Shown here one piece after another: positions 1-11,269 of a DNA stretch of 64,000 nucleotides. The position numbers were made by a program, and so were the translations under genes. The stretch's first letter is position 1. The number at the start of each line of letters is the position of its first letter. The notes beneath the pieces were generated by a model. It saw only the letters and a program-made list of their open reading frames with translations, ran no database searches and was not told where the DNA came from. Source of the DNA: Suillus spraguei (lineage: Eukaryota; Basidiomycota; Agaricomycetes; Boletales; Suillaceae). Location: assembly GCA_016800925.1 (NCBI GenBank), contig JABCPU010000038.1:231389-295388 (forward strand), given 5' to 3'.

Positions 1-23
1 CCAAAGTCGCGCTATCTATCTAG

Positions 24-334
24 CTTTGTCGTTGTTTCATTCTTCTGGCTCGGTGAAGTTTCTCCGACGTTCACAGCGGTATATCAATCTGTTACTGTCC
101 TTGGCATATTCTGATGATCCATCACTATAGGACCCATTTTCCCTGAAAACGGGGGTTTATCGTGGGTTCCTTCAAATAATCTTGGTCGTGCAGTTGTTTG
201 TTGTGGGACCGCGCCTGATCCTTAGCGTTCGACGTTATCGTGCTGAACTCATGGCCTACTCCGATGAAGAAACGGGCATAGTTTCAATCGCTCTTCAGGA
301 GCGCGGACATGTATCGACTACCAGTAGTCTATAG
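24..334 (+). CDS. DUF6533-family membrane protein, last two exons (5' part outside window)
   Basis: This is the 3' end of a gene that starts before the window. Exons are 24-78 and 131-334, joined over a 52-bp GT-AG intron; bases 1-23 look like the end of the previous intron. The visible protein (about 86 residues) contains FVVGPRLILSVRRYRAEL, which closely matches FVLGPRLILSIREYHA in the complete DUF6533 gene at 32755-34494, and it ends with a serine/threonine-rich tail. DUF6533 proteins are multi-spanning membrane proteins, abundant in mushroom-forming fungi and of unknown function; this part would be the last membrane segment and cytosolic tail. The family assignment is firm, the role is unknown. 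Confidence 0.75.
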
Positions 335-984
335 CACGCGATGCGATTAATACATGTCTGGTACTCTGTAGGCCGTAGTGCAAATAATGTCTAACACATC
401 ATACACATGTAGGGGAAACCCGTCATTCTCAGTTGTGCGTCCCCTCGCACCCAATGGCATTGGTCTACGGGGCCGACACGGGAATTTGGCCCATCTGTAA
501 TTAATTTCGTATCCTGGGGCATAGGTGGGCCAATGACAATCGGGGGTAAATTTAATGGCCCTCAACGTTTCATCAATATAGCTCCCATGGAATCTATGTT
601 ATCTAGGAATCACAATTGAGCAGACATTAGCTAATCATGAATAAAGGGATCGGGTTGAGGCGGAGGTATATTACTTCCTGTACATATACAGTACTGGATA
701 GGATAGAACAGCAAGGAGCAGCAAGAACAATGATAACAGACTTGTCACAAAACCACAAGGATACACTGGATGTTACAGTGAGGTAAACGAAATGGCTCGA
801 GGAAGATGAAAATGCAACACAAAACACAAATAATATAAGAATGAACAATAATGTACGTGGGACAACGGAAACAAACTGGACAAGGACACGTGTGTGGAAC
901 AACAGTTCAACAAGAAAGCATAGCAGGTCATGAGAAAGTTACGCAAAGTCATGCACCGGGTATCAAATATTACCATCAAGAAGC
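335..984. other. Intergenic region, no gene seen
   Basis: This stretch lies between two converging 3' ends (DUF6533 fragment on + and G-alpha on -). Short open frames on both strands show no recognisable domain and no plausible exon chain. I read it as 3' UTRs plus spacer. Confidence 0.5.
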
Positions 985-2989
985 TCAGACGAGGGCAGCA
1001 GATTGCAAGTATCCTCGGAAAATCGAGTCTCGTACTGCATGACAGATAAGTTGCCGAAAGGCTGTGATTGCAATTTTCAAAACGTACCGTTTCCTATGAT
1101 GCTTTGGGTTGCTTTGGTATCCTGAGCGGCCGCCAAGACATCAGTCCGTGCTGAACAGCCAGTGCAATGAAAATAACGTACAACAACATTGGTCATGTGT
1201 GTGTACAGGACACGTCTATTTTCATTATTCCGTCTGTGGACTTGGAGAAAGTGAGCACGGAAGTACTGTACAACCGACTCATACTCGTTTGGACGGTCGC
1301 CATACGAGAGAATGCTGAGGCAGCCTTCGTAAGTACGTGATAGACGAGAAACACGTGAACCTTACTATTTTGAGACGGATAGCCCTCGTTCAAGTTTCTT
1401 TCTTAGGATATCAGTCTTGTCTGTAATGGGTATATTGTATTTAAATACTTCGTGGGACCCCTAGCGTGAGACAACGTACTCAGGAATAAGACTAGATGGA
1501 CCCTCTTGAGGAGCTGGTTGGAACAGATTTGTGTAAAAAGTTGAAGCGAGTCATCGATACGGTTGGTGCGGGGGTCTTCCTCAAGGTACTGGGAAGAAGC
1601 ATGGAAACATGTAAAGAAACCACAAAAGCAGGTGCTGAAGCTCTTACCTGATCAAAAGCACTGATCGGGCTAACAAAAATGATGGCGTTTGCGTCGTCAA
1701 AATACGGCACCCACGAATGACGCTGTCCCCTGGCGCCACCAACGTCAAAGAGATGCCACGTCACAGTCTTACCATGAATGTCAACGTCGAAAATATGCTC
1801 GGCAACACCCATGGTTTGGATACGTGCATGGAGAATATCGTCTATGAAGAGATGAGCACGAGACAGTGGCTTGACGAGAACGCGCACCAGTAGACGGTAC
1901 ATAATTCCGTGCAGAGATACGCGAGATGTCATTCAAGAAACTGAGTAAAATTCCGTTTTAGAGAAGAGGAAGATGCATATATGCGCGTACTCACAATTCT
2001 GACCACTCGTCCAGCTTTAATTTCCGACTTGTCATCAAGGCACGGACAACCTGGTTCTCCCACAATGTCCTGATATCCTCCCGCGACTGTTCTAACATTC
2101 TTGCGACGTCATCCACAAGGGGGTCAGCATCAATGACTGACAGAGCTGTTCCGGGACGCTCAATAGTCAGCTCGTCCTCGGGTGAACTGGGCTTTGGTTG
2201 CCTGCGGAGTAGCTTCTGACCTTTTTGGATGGTCCTCGCCTGCCATCCGCTCCGAACGTAAACTTCGCCTTTACCGGATCCCGAAACAGACACACCGCCA
2301 CTCAAGCGATCGGCAAGCTGAGGTTCGGTATTTGTGAGCGGTAAAAGCCGTCGTCGAAGATCCGATATCGCAGTAGATCCTCGGGTGGGACTAGATGCAG
2401 TTGGACTAATGGGTGACGTAGGTGACGGCGGTGAAAGAGCTACACCAATTTGTGAACTGTGTATACTGGGTGTTGCCGAACTTGAAGCCCGAGGGGGAAG
2501 AAAATCACCGAGCTCCTGACGCTCGAGAGTGCTCTGAGAGTCACTTCCATCATCAATGTCGTCCCAAGCTTCTAGGGTTGTAAGGATTTTTTTAATGGAT
2601 CGCACGACATTGAAATACACGACGGTTCTCCATGACATCCGCTCGCTTTCAAGAGAGGCAGGGCTATACATGAGTTGGAACTGCTTTTGCAGTGTTGATT
2701 TGCCAGATTCAGCCTGGCCGAGGAGAAGTAACTGTCGCATGCGACGGTGATCAGCTCCACAACCCAATCATGTTCGAAAAAGACTTGAAATAACCTTGAC
2801 ATCAGTTTTGGACTTTTTCAACTTTTCCCTTTCAAATCTGAGTTCCTCGTCTATCTGTTCTGAGATTCGACGTGCTTCAGCTTCGTGCTGCAGTCGAATA
2901 TGGCGATCTGTGTCTGATTCTTCTGGAGGAGGTCTTATAGCAAGAGACAAGGGGTCATCTTGACTGCGAATGGAAGAAGTTCGCATCAT
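985..2989 (-). CDS. Atypical heterotrimeric G-protein alpha subunit
   Basis: Nine exons on the minus strand: 2795-2989, 1995-2731, 1888-1940, 1648-1841, 1480-1588, 1366-1420, 1178-1314, 1088-1150 and 985-1034, giving 530 residues. G-alpha subunits bind GTP at the plasma membrane and relay signals from seven-helix receptors. Visible motifs are the P-loop GQAESGKST (residues 70-78), the switch I arginine in RIQTMG (335-340), switch II DVGGARGQR (361-369), and NKTD (430-433). The usual TCAxDT motif is AAAQDT, followed by the typical C-terminal helix. Oddities: no MGxxxS myristoylation site at the N terminus, a Ser/Pro-rich insert of over 100 residues in the helical domain, Ala in place of the catalytic Gln of DVGGQ, and Met for the second Thr of switch I. 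The exon 7 donor (after 1178) was chosen because it keeps the frame. Such divergent G-alphas are known in agaricomycetes. Confidence 0.88.
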
Positions 2990-3115
2990 CGTGGTATAGA
3001 GGTAAGAGCTGAGGGAGACAAAAAGCCGCTGATATTACTTATCCGAAAAATAGCATTTGAGATTTAAAGACGGAGTAGTCACAGCCCGTTGCATCACACA
3101 GTCACATCGTCACAC
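2990..3115. promoter_or_regulatory. Short divergent promoter region between G-alpha and cyclophilin genes
   Basis: Only 126 bp separate the two divergent start codons (2989 on - and 3116 on +), so both 5' UTRs and core promoters must share this stretch or reach into the first introns. I see no clear TATA box. The bidirectional role is inferred from gene layout only. Confidence 0.5.
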
Positions 3116-3898
3116 ATGGTAATTCCTCCTCTCCTTCATCAACGCATTTACTGACTCATAACTCTCTTGCAGTCTGTAACACTTCACACAAGCCACGGCG
3201 AGCTCAAGGTGCGCACATATAGGCTCGACTAAAATCTTTGTCGTTCACCGGGAAATTTCGGGTGATTCAGATCGAGGTATTCTGCGAGGCTGTCCCCAAA
3301 ACGGCAGAGGTATGAAATTGCTTCCGCTTATCTCTCCCGAGCCTGACAAGTCCTAGAACTTCCTTGCCCTGTGCGCTTCGAATTATTATGACAATTGCAT
3401 ATTTCACCGCAACATCAAAGGGTTCATGACCCAGACCGGCGACCCTTCTGGCTCAGGAAAAGGTGGCCAAAGCATATGGGGAAAACCCTTTGAAGATGAA
3501 CTGCGGTCCACGCTGAAGGTACCGGATGTGACCTTTGCCCGAGTAGATGGAATTTGATGTATCTTCATAGTTTAACAGTCGTGGTATTGTTGCCATGGCG
3601 AACTCCGGCCCCAACACGAACAAGTCGCAATTCTTCATAACCTATGCAAAACAGCCACATCTGGACAACAAATACACGATTTTTGGCAAGGTCATTGATG
3701 GTGCAGACTCCGCGCTTGACGCTATGGAACGTGTCCCTGTGAACAACAAGAACAGACCGCTCTCCGAGATCAAACTGACACATGTATGTTATCACTAGTG
3801 GATTAGGCAGCAAGGGTGCTGATATGATCTTCTTGGATGGTCATTAGGTGACCATTCATTCGAATCCAATTGCGGATGCTTTGTTAGTTCCGCGGTGA
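3116..3898 (+). CDS. PPIL3: Peptidyl-prolyl cis-trans isomerase, PPIL3-type cyclophilin
   Basis: Six exons: 3116-3118, 3173-3208, 3271-3309, 3357-3518, 3571-3783 and 3848-3898, giving 167 residues, the full length of a single-domain PPIL3/Cyp10 cyclophilin. These enzymes interconvert cis and trans prolyl bonds; PPIL3 homologues are found with spliceosomes. The catalytic signature [14 protein letters not shown] carries the key Arg, Phe and Gln, and [16 protein letters not shown] is the second hallmark. The position of the cyclosporin-contacting Trp of cyclophilin A is His (KQPHLD), as usual for PPIL types. The first exon appears to hold only the ATG, immediately followed by GTAATT. This start is chosen because the next exon continues with the conserved [12 protein letters not shown]. 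The 3' end converges with the capping-protein gene 93 bp away. Confidence 0.9.
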
Positions 3899-3991
3899 TC
3901 CTAAATGTGACCCTTCGGTTCAGTTTAAGTGCAAACTCCAAAATTCTTACATCAGATGATCTTTTTACTGCTACAGAACGCCTCGGGTATG

Positions 3992-5244
3992 CTAACGCTT
4001 GATAAACCCAACCAACTCTTTCTGCAACTCCCTTTGCCGTCGCGCTTTGTCTAGATCATCCACACTTCGTAGATCATAGACAATATCACGAGTTTTCCCG
4101 AAGTACACCTGTGGTATAATCAGGTCCCTGAATGACTCAAGAAAGATGACTTCATGCCTCTTGAAGAAGATTTCTCATTTTCATTTCCATCTCCTCAATC
4201 ATCTTTCCCGTGTTCGTAATATGTGAAGTCTGTTCGTGAACAGGCCAGTCCTGCTCGGTCTGTGGGAGATGAAGGTGTGTGGCAGCCCTGCATCAGGTTA
4301 GACGGGGAAGCGTACCTGTCTCGTCATGCTTCCACTTAAAGTGATTTCCCCTGCTGACTTCCATCCTTGCTCAGAAGTCTTTTTTTCTGGTTCGCCGAGA
4401 ACGGAGGTTTCATCAGCCTTATTGTTCTGTTTCGTCACGAGCTCTAACATGACAGTAGATGTGAGCTTGTAATGTGCTTGTCTTCCGCGCTCCGCAGTCT
4501 CGAATACGTGGATCGAATCCCATGAACCTGAGGGTTCGTCGGGACTTGTGGGCGTCATTGCTAAGGTATAGGCAGTTGGAGGATTGATCTTAGAAAGGTG
4601 AAAACACAAATATTAGTCGGCTACCCACCCTTCTTGAGCAACACAACGCCTGCGAAACCGCCATCTTCTAGATCCCAAAGATAAACAGAAGACACGCCAC
4701 CTTCGTAATATCTATTGTCAATATTTATTAGATGATACTTCTACGAAGTTTTACTGCAAACGTTATCCACGTATGGCACGTACAGCTCGCGATATGTATC
4801 AAACGCCTCATTGGCGGCAATCTCAAGCTTGCGAAGCTTCGGCGTTGGTGCTGTACCATCTTCTATGGGCGGGTCGTATTCATTCGACCAAGGTGACCTG
4901 ATAAAGCGCATCAGTACGCGAAGCACACCGTCTCGGATGCGTGAAATAAGACTTGTCGCTCCACGAAATCCAACATATGCAGTCACCTGAACATAGTCAC
5001 CGGAAGCGCAGCAGAAGACTCACCGATAACTATCACCGTCCCTATTGTAATCGCATGCAAGATAATCCTTCCCTGTTGCGCGGTCTGTCTTGACCTTCAG
5101 GGGCTGGTCGACACTACCTAGAAGATCATCTGCATAGTCCGGGCAGATCTGTATGAGCGCGTTCACGTTATCCTCGACATTGGTAGGCGGAAGACGACGC
5201 ATCAGATCGAGCATTGAATCAACTGGATCTGGCCCTTCTGCCAT
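3992..5244 (-). CDS. CAP2: F-actin capping protein beta subunit
   Basis: Six exons on the minus strand: 5024-5244, 4784-4897, 4629-4711, 4316-4560, 4158-4259 and 3992-4108, giving 293 residues (family about 270-290). The beta subunit pairs with the alpha subunit to cap the barbed ends of actin filaments in cortical patches. Conserved stretches are [12 protein letters not shown] near the N terminus, DQPLKV and [19 protein letters not shown], then [47 protein letters not shown], and the C-terminal [15 protein letters not shown]. The C-terminal end is the amphipathic segment that binds actin in this family. A Lys/Glu-rich stretch of about 30 residues after [10 protein letters not shown] is longer than usual. 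The fifth intron seems to start with GC (GAG then GCATGA) instead of GT; no GT donor keeps the conserved frame. The start ATG lies in the expected [12 protein letters not shown] context. Confidence 0.92.
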
Positions 5245-5479
5245 CACGGACTGCTTTGTATACGGTCGTATGGGCTCGAATAGAATAATTGACAAAGGAA
5301 CTTGAAGGAGACTGGCGTCCTCGCATCCGAGTCTGGATTTGAATGGTATCCGGCGGTATTAGGGCCAAAACAGGATGTTTAACTTTTGGCACTCACTCAC
5401 TTTTGCTTTACCTTCTCTTGGCGCATCCTACTAATTCTCACTCCATGGATGTCTGTCGCTGTGTAGTCGGTTGTTTCCT

Positions 5480-6965
5480 TTTGTTCCATGTTCTTAAATG
5501 AACTTATTCCAGCGTCAGATTTGCAAAGTCTTCTGGAATGTGACCCAGAATTCTGTGCACATTCAATGCAAACTTGGGCTTTACTCAGATCGCTACTATG
5601 GACTCGATTGGTGTCTCTAGAAAGATGTCCTATAACACAAATGCCAACTTGTCTCGAACGTGGGCCGTACCAATAGCTTGTCCTCTCAGCACCGACCAAA
5701 AATCCTTACTACCGATCCTCTGCAAGATCTTGTGGTCATAGTCTCTTCGCCTGGTGCTGTCGCCATGACCAGCACCGAACAAAATCACCATACCTTTTGG
5801 GTGGAGTATTGGTCAGCCTCATTCCAGCGTCCCTGTCCGGACACTGTTTGCGCTTCTCTGGAATGCAAACATACCTTCGATGTCCCTGGCTCTTATGATG
5901 CCGAGTTGATTGGAGAGCCTGCAATCGTATATTTGTGTTCTATAACATATGGCATGGTGGTAATTCTACTGTCATGTTCATCCAAGTCATTGATTGGAGG
6001 GGATTTGTGAAGAGTGTAAGTGCCTTTGTTGTTGAGAATTCTACTGCTTAGTATGAGCGGTATCTTTTACTAGGTCATGGTTTTTGGCATTAATTCCACG
6101 TAGTCGACCGACGGACGATTACTACCATAAGCTCTAGCCTCTAACTGTACACACATTGCAGGAGTTCGATAGGTCGCTGCGGCCCAGGCTTATTTCCTTC
6201 CGAGGCGCCGCTATTCATCCTTGTCGCTCGTTCATGCCGGTCCATCGTTCAGCGGCACAGCAGCTTGCACAGATTTCTCATGCCGGACTATGTGCCTTGT
6301 CTAGAGTCACAAATCATTGTCTTAGAGTTTATCTAACACTCGCATACCGTCTTTCATTTTGGTCATCGATACGGGGGCCTTCTCGGGAACGGCTTTGCAG
6401 TCGGAGACGCATGTCAAGATTCCTTGGTCCGACTGGGAACCCCAACATACGTACTGCTTTTCGCATAAACTCAGCCTAGAATCAGCGTGTTTGGTAGCAA
6501 ATTGGCGTATACCCTCCCTCAAGGTCGCACCGGACAAAGACTGGAAAAATCCTCCCCCATGGTCACTTCTATGTACATATTTGGGACTCTAATAAATGAA
6601 CGATCGCTCATTCGGAGAGTTTCTATAATCTTGACTCACCAGACCTCATTCATAAGCCTGGTGGAGTAACTCGGTCTCGGTTTGACGAAGAACTTGGCGT
6701 GATGAAGAACTCATCTCCTTACACTGCTACGGTGTGCCGTACTCCATTTTTGATAGCTAGCTTGTGCAAATTATTCTTAGGATAAGATCGACTTATCTTA
6801 ACTTCGGTAGGTTTTTTAGTCGTGAGCACAAGAATGATTTAATTAATGTGACTATTCTACAGGTGCGGACTGGTAGTACAGTTAATATTCAAAATTTCAA
6901 ATCGTCTCACCTGTATAGAGGGAGGATCTTACACACTAGAATGAATTCCAGTAGCGCAGGATGAA
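5480..6965 (+). pseudogene. Decayed F-box family gene, tandem copy 1
   Basis: This stretch is colinear with the intact F-box gene at 8741-10538 but broken by stops and frameshifts. Recognisable pieces are the exon 2 start near 5520 (VFWNV-like, then stops), TTDPLQDLVV and SLECKHTFDVPGSYD at 5700-5900 (intact copy: TVDPLQNLLA, SLECTHTFDAPGSY), and VIDTGAFSGTALQSETHVK near 6360-6420. VFGSKLAYTLPQG near 6490 and a remnant of the last exon near 6865-6940 complete the set. The F-box exon itself is barely visible. No single frame crosses more than about 350 bases. It is read as a dead paralogue that arose by tandem duplication. Confidence 0.8.
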
Positions 6966-7029
6966 CAAGTCACCGTGCTTCATGCCATCAGTCTTGTGTA
7001 AATTAATATTACCGTTGAATTAGACTGTT

Positions 7030-7180
7030 TGTATTTGCATTAGTGGTGCACTAGTGTTCAGTTTCTCCTGATCCTCGACCTTGACAGGCGGAGACGACCC
7101 ATCGGATCGAGCAGGTCTAGCCCGAAGTTCTGTTTTCATATTTTACTCTGCGAACAGTCGGATTTGCTCACTGATGTACG
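7030..7180. repeat. Upstream region repeated before F-box copies 2 and 3
   Basis: This stretch resembles 8440-8560 in front of the intact gene: both contain TTTGCATTA, CCTCGACCTTG and a GACGATCCATC / GACGACCCATC motif in the same order and spacing. The duplication unit therefore carried promoter sequence as well as coding sequence. Its length and limits are approximate. Confidence 0.5.
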
Positions 7181-7284
7181 AAATCGAAGGAAAGTCCGGT
7201 GGCAGGCGGTTAAGTATGACAACACTATCAACCTCGGTCGCAACGGGAAACTTACGAAATCGAAAAGCCCTGCCCTGAATACAG

Positions 7285-8345
7285 TTGCCCTATGGTATCC
7301 TTCCTCCAAGGGGACATTTGTCGCTGCATGATAGTCAGCCATTTCCCACTGTTCCATTTTTCCTCCTGCGAGGTCTCAGACTAATCTGTAACTTCTTGTC
7401 AGACCTGTGGAGTCTCCTGGAATGCGGCGTGGAATTATGTAGATATCCAATACCAGTCTCCGAGTCAGCTCTAGCCATGGTTTCACCAAGACCGCTAACT
7501 TGGACTTATTTTCAGAAAGATGTCCTCAAGAAAGATAGAAGTTGACGTCGTTGTAGCGGCCTGACTTACATTTAACATTTCTTTTGATGATGCAGTACTT
7601 CTTGATGCCACATCCTCCGTTCGCAGTTTATGCAAAGTCAATTTGGGTCAGATTTCGTGCCATGGCGGCGGTACGTGAAATGTGGGCTTTGGTAGATGGA
7701 GGACCCGATCAATCTCTTCAATTTTCGGGGCTGTAACACAAATATCAGTCTTTTCAGGACGTGGCCCAGACGCAGCTATGGTTCTCGTTATCTCACTGTC
7801 GACCCTCTGCAGGATCTCATGGCAGTAGTTGTCTTCCCGCGTGATAATCTTGCCATTGACTGATGCCAAACGATATCACTACGTCTTTTGAGTGGTGTGT
7901 TGGTCAGCTTCGGCCCAGCGGTGCCATCCAGATTCTGTCTGCCCTGCCCTGGAGTGCAGACTTACTTCTAATACACCTGGGCCCGCTTTATGAACAGACC
8001 GTGTAATATGTGGTTGTGTATTTGTCTACAATTACATGTAGAGGTCATGAATGTCGTACCTGTGTCTAGGGTGTTCAAAGCGATTTATTAGGGCAAAAGA
8101 TATGCGAAAAGTGTGAGTACCTTTATTCTTGGGAAGTCTCCTACTTAGCATAAGCAGTGCCCTTATGTCTGTCAGGCACCGACGGATTGAGGAACCTCTC
8201 CACCAAGGGTTGGATCCTTCGGCTTATTTATCTTGGGTAGGTGTTCTTAGGTTTGAATACAGCAACAATTTAACGAGGCCAAATTGTAGGTGCAAGTTAA
8301 CAAGATCGATATTTAGCTCGTTTACCCTGCGCAGATGAGGGTTGT
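7285..8345 (+). pseudogene. Decayed F-box family gene, tandem copy 2
   Basis: A second dead relative of the gene at 8741-10538. A remnant of exon 1 and intron 1 lies at 7290-7420 (CCAAGGGGACATTTGTCGC matches CCAAGGGATATTCGTC of the intact gene). Exon 2 follows after TTGTCAG at 7401 (TCGVSWNA versus TCKTFWNV in the intact copy), with stops soon after. TVDPLQDLMAVV is readable at about 7800-7830. Most of exon 3 is missing: the match jumps to the last intron and exon near 8230-8340. So besides point changes this copy has a large internal deletion. Confidence 0.72.
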
Positions 8346-8740
8346 GTCAAACTTCACAGACTAGAATAAATTTTAGCGGTCTATGATAAACAGCAAGTCA
8401 CAATACCTCATGCCCTAGTCTTGTGTAAATTGATTCTTAGACTCGAAGCAGACAGTTGTATATTTGCATTACCCTCGACCTTGGTGGGTGAGATCTTGAG
8501 ACGATCCATCAGATCGAATCTGTTGAGTCAGCCGGGTCTGACTTCTTTTATATCTTATGTGGTGGTCAAGTGCATTTGGAACGAAGGATAAATATGCGAA
8601 ATTGAAAGGAAGTTCCTGTGCACTACCGTCTGGTCGAGCAATAGTGAACAACATTTGTGGGACAAAACAGGAAATTCAGATCTTGGTCAACTCAAAAGGT
8701 GCACTGCAAAAGTATTTTCTTGTCTTCTCAGACCATAAAG

Positions 8741-10538
8741 ATGGCGGTCGATTTTTTCTCCCTCCCTATAGAGTTGATATGCCACATCCTATTACTCCTT
8801 GCTCCAAGGGATATTCGTCATTGTACAATGGTCAGTTATTTTCCACTGTTCCATGTTGCTTTCTAGACTAATTTATTTCTCTGTTCAATACCAGACCTGC
8901 AAAACCTTTTGGAATGTGGCTCAGAATTCTGTGGACGTTCAATACAAACTTGAGCTTTATGTTCAAGGCTTCACCGAGACCGCCACCTTGGACTCGATCA
9001 GCCTTTCCAGAAAGATGTCCTTACTCAAAAAATTGACATCATTGTGGCGGTCTGACTCTCATTTGAACACCGTATTTAATGAGGCAGTGATTTCTGCTGC
9101 CATCGACGGACTTCCTTCATGGCTACAACATTTATCATGGACACAATCCGTGAAGTGTGGCTTGTGGTGGATGTCAACACATGGCGGTCTCTTCATTCGA
9201 GACTGCAACAGAATTCCCAACCTTTCCCGCACGTGGCTCAAGCACAGCCTATTTTCTATGGACCAGCTGCCGATTCGTCTTACTGTCGACCCTCTGCAGA
9301 ATCTTCTGGCTCTAGTTTTCTCAGACGTTTTTGTTGACGTGGCCGACACAGAACAAGATCACCACCCCATCTTCTGGGTGGAGTTTCGATTAGCTTCATC
9401 CCAGGGTCCCCATCCAGATTCTGTTTGCGTTTCCTTAGAGTGCACACACACTTTTGATGCACCTGGCTCGTACCATGTCTTTGTGGCAGCGCCTTCAATC
9501 TGTGGCGATCGTATATTTATCTGCTATTACCTGAAAAATACAGAGAACATGACTGTCTCCACCACGTTCATACAAATGATTGATTGGAGGAATGGATTTG
9601 CGAAGAGGGTAAGTGCCTCTCTTCTTCCGAATTCTGCCGCTTAGCATAAGCAGTGTCTTTTGCTAGATAGTCAGAATAGTCTGCAACAAGTCCACGCAAT
9701 TGACCAACGGACGATTGTTAACCTTAACTCGAGATCTTTAACCGTGTACACGTTGCAAGAACTTGATGGATTACTGCATCCCCGGATCACGTATCTCCTT
9801 CCAAAGGGTCGTCAATCGGACATGCGATTCACGCTTGTTCATGCTAGCCCATCGTTCTGCGGTACAGCCGCTTGCATAGATCTTATGCCCGGCCATGTGC
9901 CCTCTCTAGAATCGCAAATCCTTGTTTTAGAGTGTCTTTCAGGCCAGCCATGGCGCCCACTATCTGCCATTCTAGTCATTGATATGATCATTTTTTCTGG
10001 AATGGCTTTGCAGTCCGAGACACATGTCCAAGTTCCATGGTCGGAATGGGGGCCACAGCACACGTGCTGCTTTCCGCACGACCGAACGCACCAAATTAGT
10101 GTGTTCGGTAGTAAAATAGCATATGCTCTCCCTCAAGATCATACCCCTGAGCCTGGACAAAGACTTGAAGAACTTCCTGCCGATGGTCACTTCTACATCC
10201 ACATCTGGGACTTTAATACACGACTCATTGCTCGTTCGGAACACATCTACAATACCGACTCATCAAACCTCCCCATTCGCAAACCTGGTGTGGTAACTCA
10301 GTCATGCTTTGATGAAGAAATCATCTCGAACCATCCTTACACTGCTGTCGCCTACCGTACACCCTTTCCGACAAATGGCTTCCGCCAGTTGTTTTTAGAG
10401 CAGGATCGTCTTACTTTAATATGGGTATGTGTTCTTATTTCTTTAAAAATTGAGCGATGATTTAATTTGGCCAAACCGCAGTCACGAATTGGTGCGGTTG
10501 ATATTCAGGTCGTCTCCCCCTGCGCAGAACGAGGTTAG
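8741..10538 (+). CDS. F-box protein
   Basis: Four exons: 8741-8830, 8895-9608, 9675-10424 and 10482-10538, giving 536 residues. The N terminus (FFSLPIELICHILLLLAPRD, then TCKTFWNV) is a typical F-box, which docks a protein onto Skp1 in an SCF ubiquitin ligase; the exon 1/2 joint falls inside it. The remaining 480 residues are a C-terminal region shared with many agaricomycete F-box proteins, without LRR or WD repeats I can recognise; the target is unknown. The ATG opens an exon ending in ...HCTM with a clean GT donor, and all four exons join in one frame. Two decayed copies lie just upstream in the same orientation (5480-6965 and 7285-8345), so this is the surviving member of a tandem family. 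Such families are large and fast-changing in mushroom genomes. Confidence 0.88.
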
Positions 10539-10679
10539 GTGACTTCCTCTGTAAATATATTTGTAGACGAATTATGAAATGCTGTAGATCTTCAATTATT
10601 CGAATTGATATCAAGTATTTCCATGATATTCTTCATTCTGTTGTGCAATTGACAGTACCAGCAGTTCTGTAATATCCGA

Positions 10680-10841
10680 ATCATGCTCACCCCAATCATA
10701 CGCCACTCTAGCGGAGGCGGCAACTGCAAAACCGCAGTCAAGGTTAGATAAAGACATTAGCGTCAACATCAGACTGCTCTCTAATGTCTCCACGAACTTA
10801 CAAAATAGCTGGAAATGCAATGTAAAGTGATGTATGGCCAC
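10680..10841 (-). pseudogene. 5' fragment of a DUF6533 gene
   Basis: On the minus strand the stretch reproduces exon 1's end, intron 1 and exon 2 of the DUF6533 gene at 32755-34494: TTTCCAGCTATTTTGTAAG, then AACCTTGACTGCGGTTTTGC and VAAS-VAYDWG followed by GTGAGCATGAT. Nothing recognisable of the family follows downstream on that strand. It is therefore an isolated 5' fragment, left by deletion or by transfer of part of a family member. Confidence 0.7.
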
Positions 10842-11177
10842 AAACTGGGGTTGTCTGAGACTGGTGTCATACTGTTAGAAGAGGTTAGAAGACGGTTGCG
10901 AGGGAGCGGGGAACTGCGTGGCGTATTGTACGATGGCGTTGATGTTAGATGTAAGTACCACCATCCAGTACTTATAACTCAGTATCACTGAAATTACTAG
11001 AGATGTCAGCTGTCACTTGGCGCGCGCGGAATGATTGGAAATGATATGTGTATGATTAATTGATTGTCAACACCATCCCTAGAATACTACGAGTCGCGAC
11101 CAACAGATATGACAGGGCACACGAAAACATAAAGCCCGGCCCGGGCGTTGTCCTTAAGGAAGCCTTATAACAATTAA
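10842..11177. other. Intergenic region, no gene seen
   Basis: No frame or exon chain recognised. It would be the upstream side of the DUF6533 fragment (-) and of the helicase relic (+). A GC-rich spot (GCCCGGCCCGGGCG near 11140) stands out, but I can assign no function. Confidence 0.4.
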
Positions 11178-11269
11178 GTGAAGGTGCACAGCCCATGCCA
11201 TCAAATAATAGTTACTTATATCCAGACACTCAATAATAACGACAAAACGGATGCGCTACGAGCATGCTT

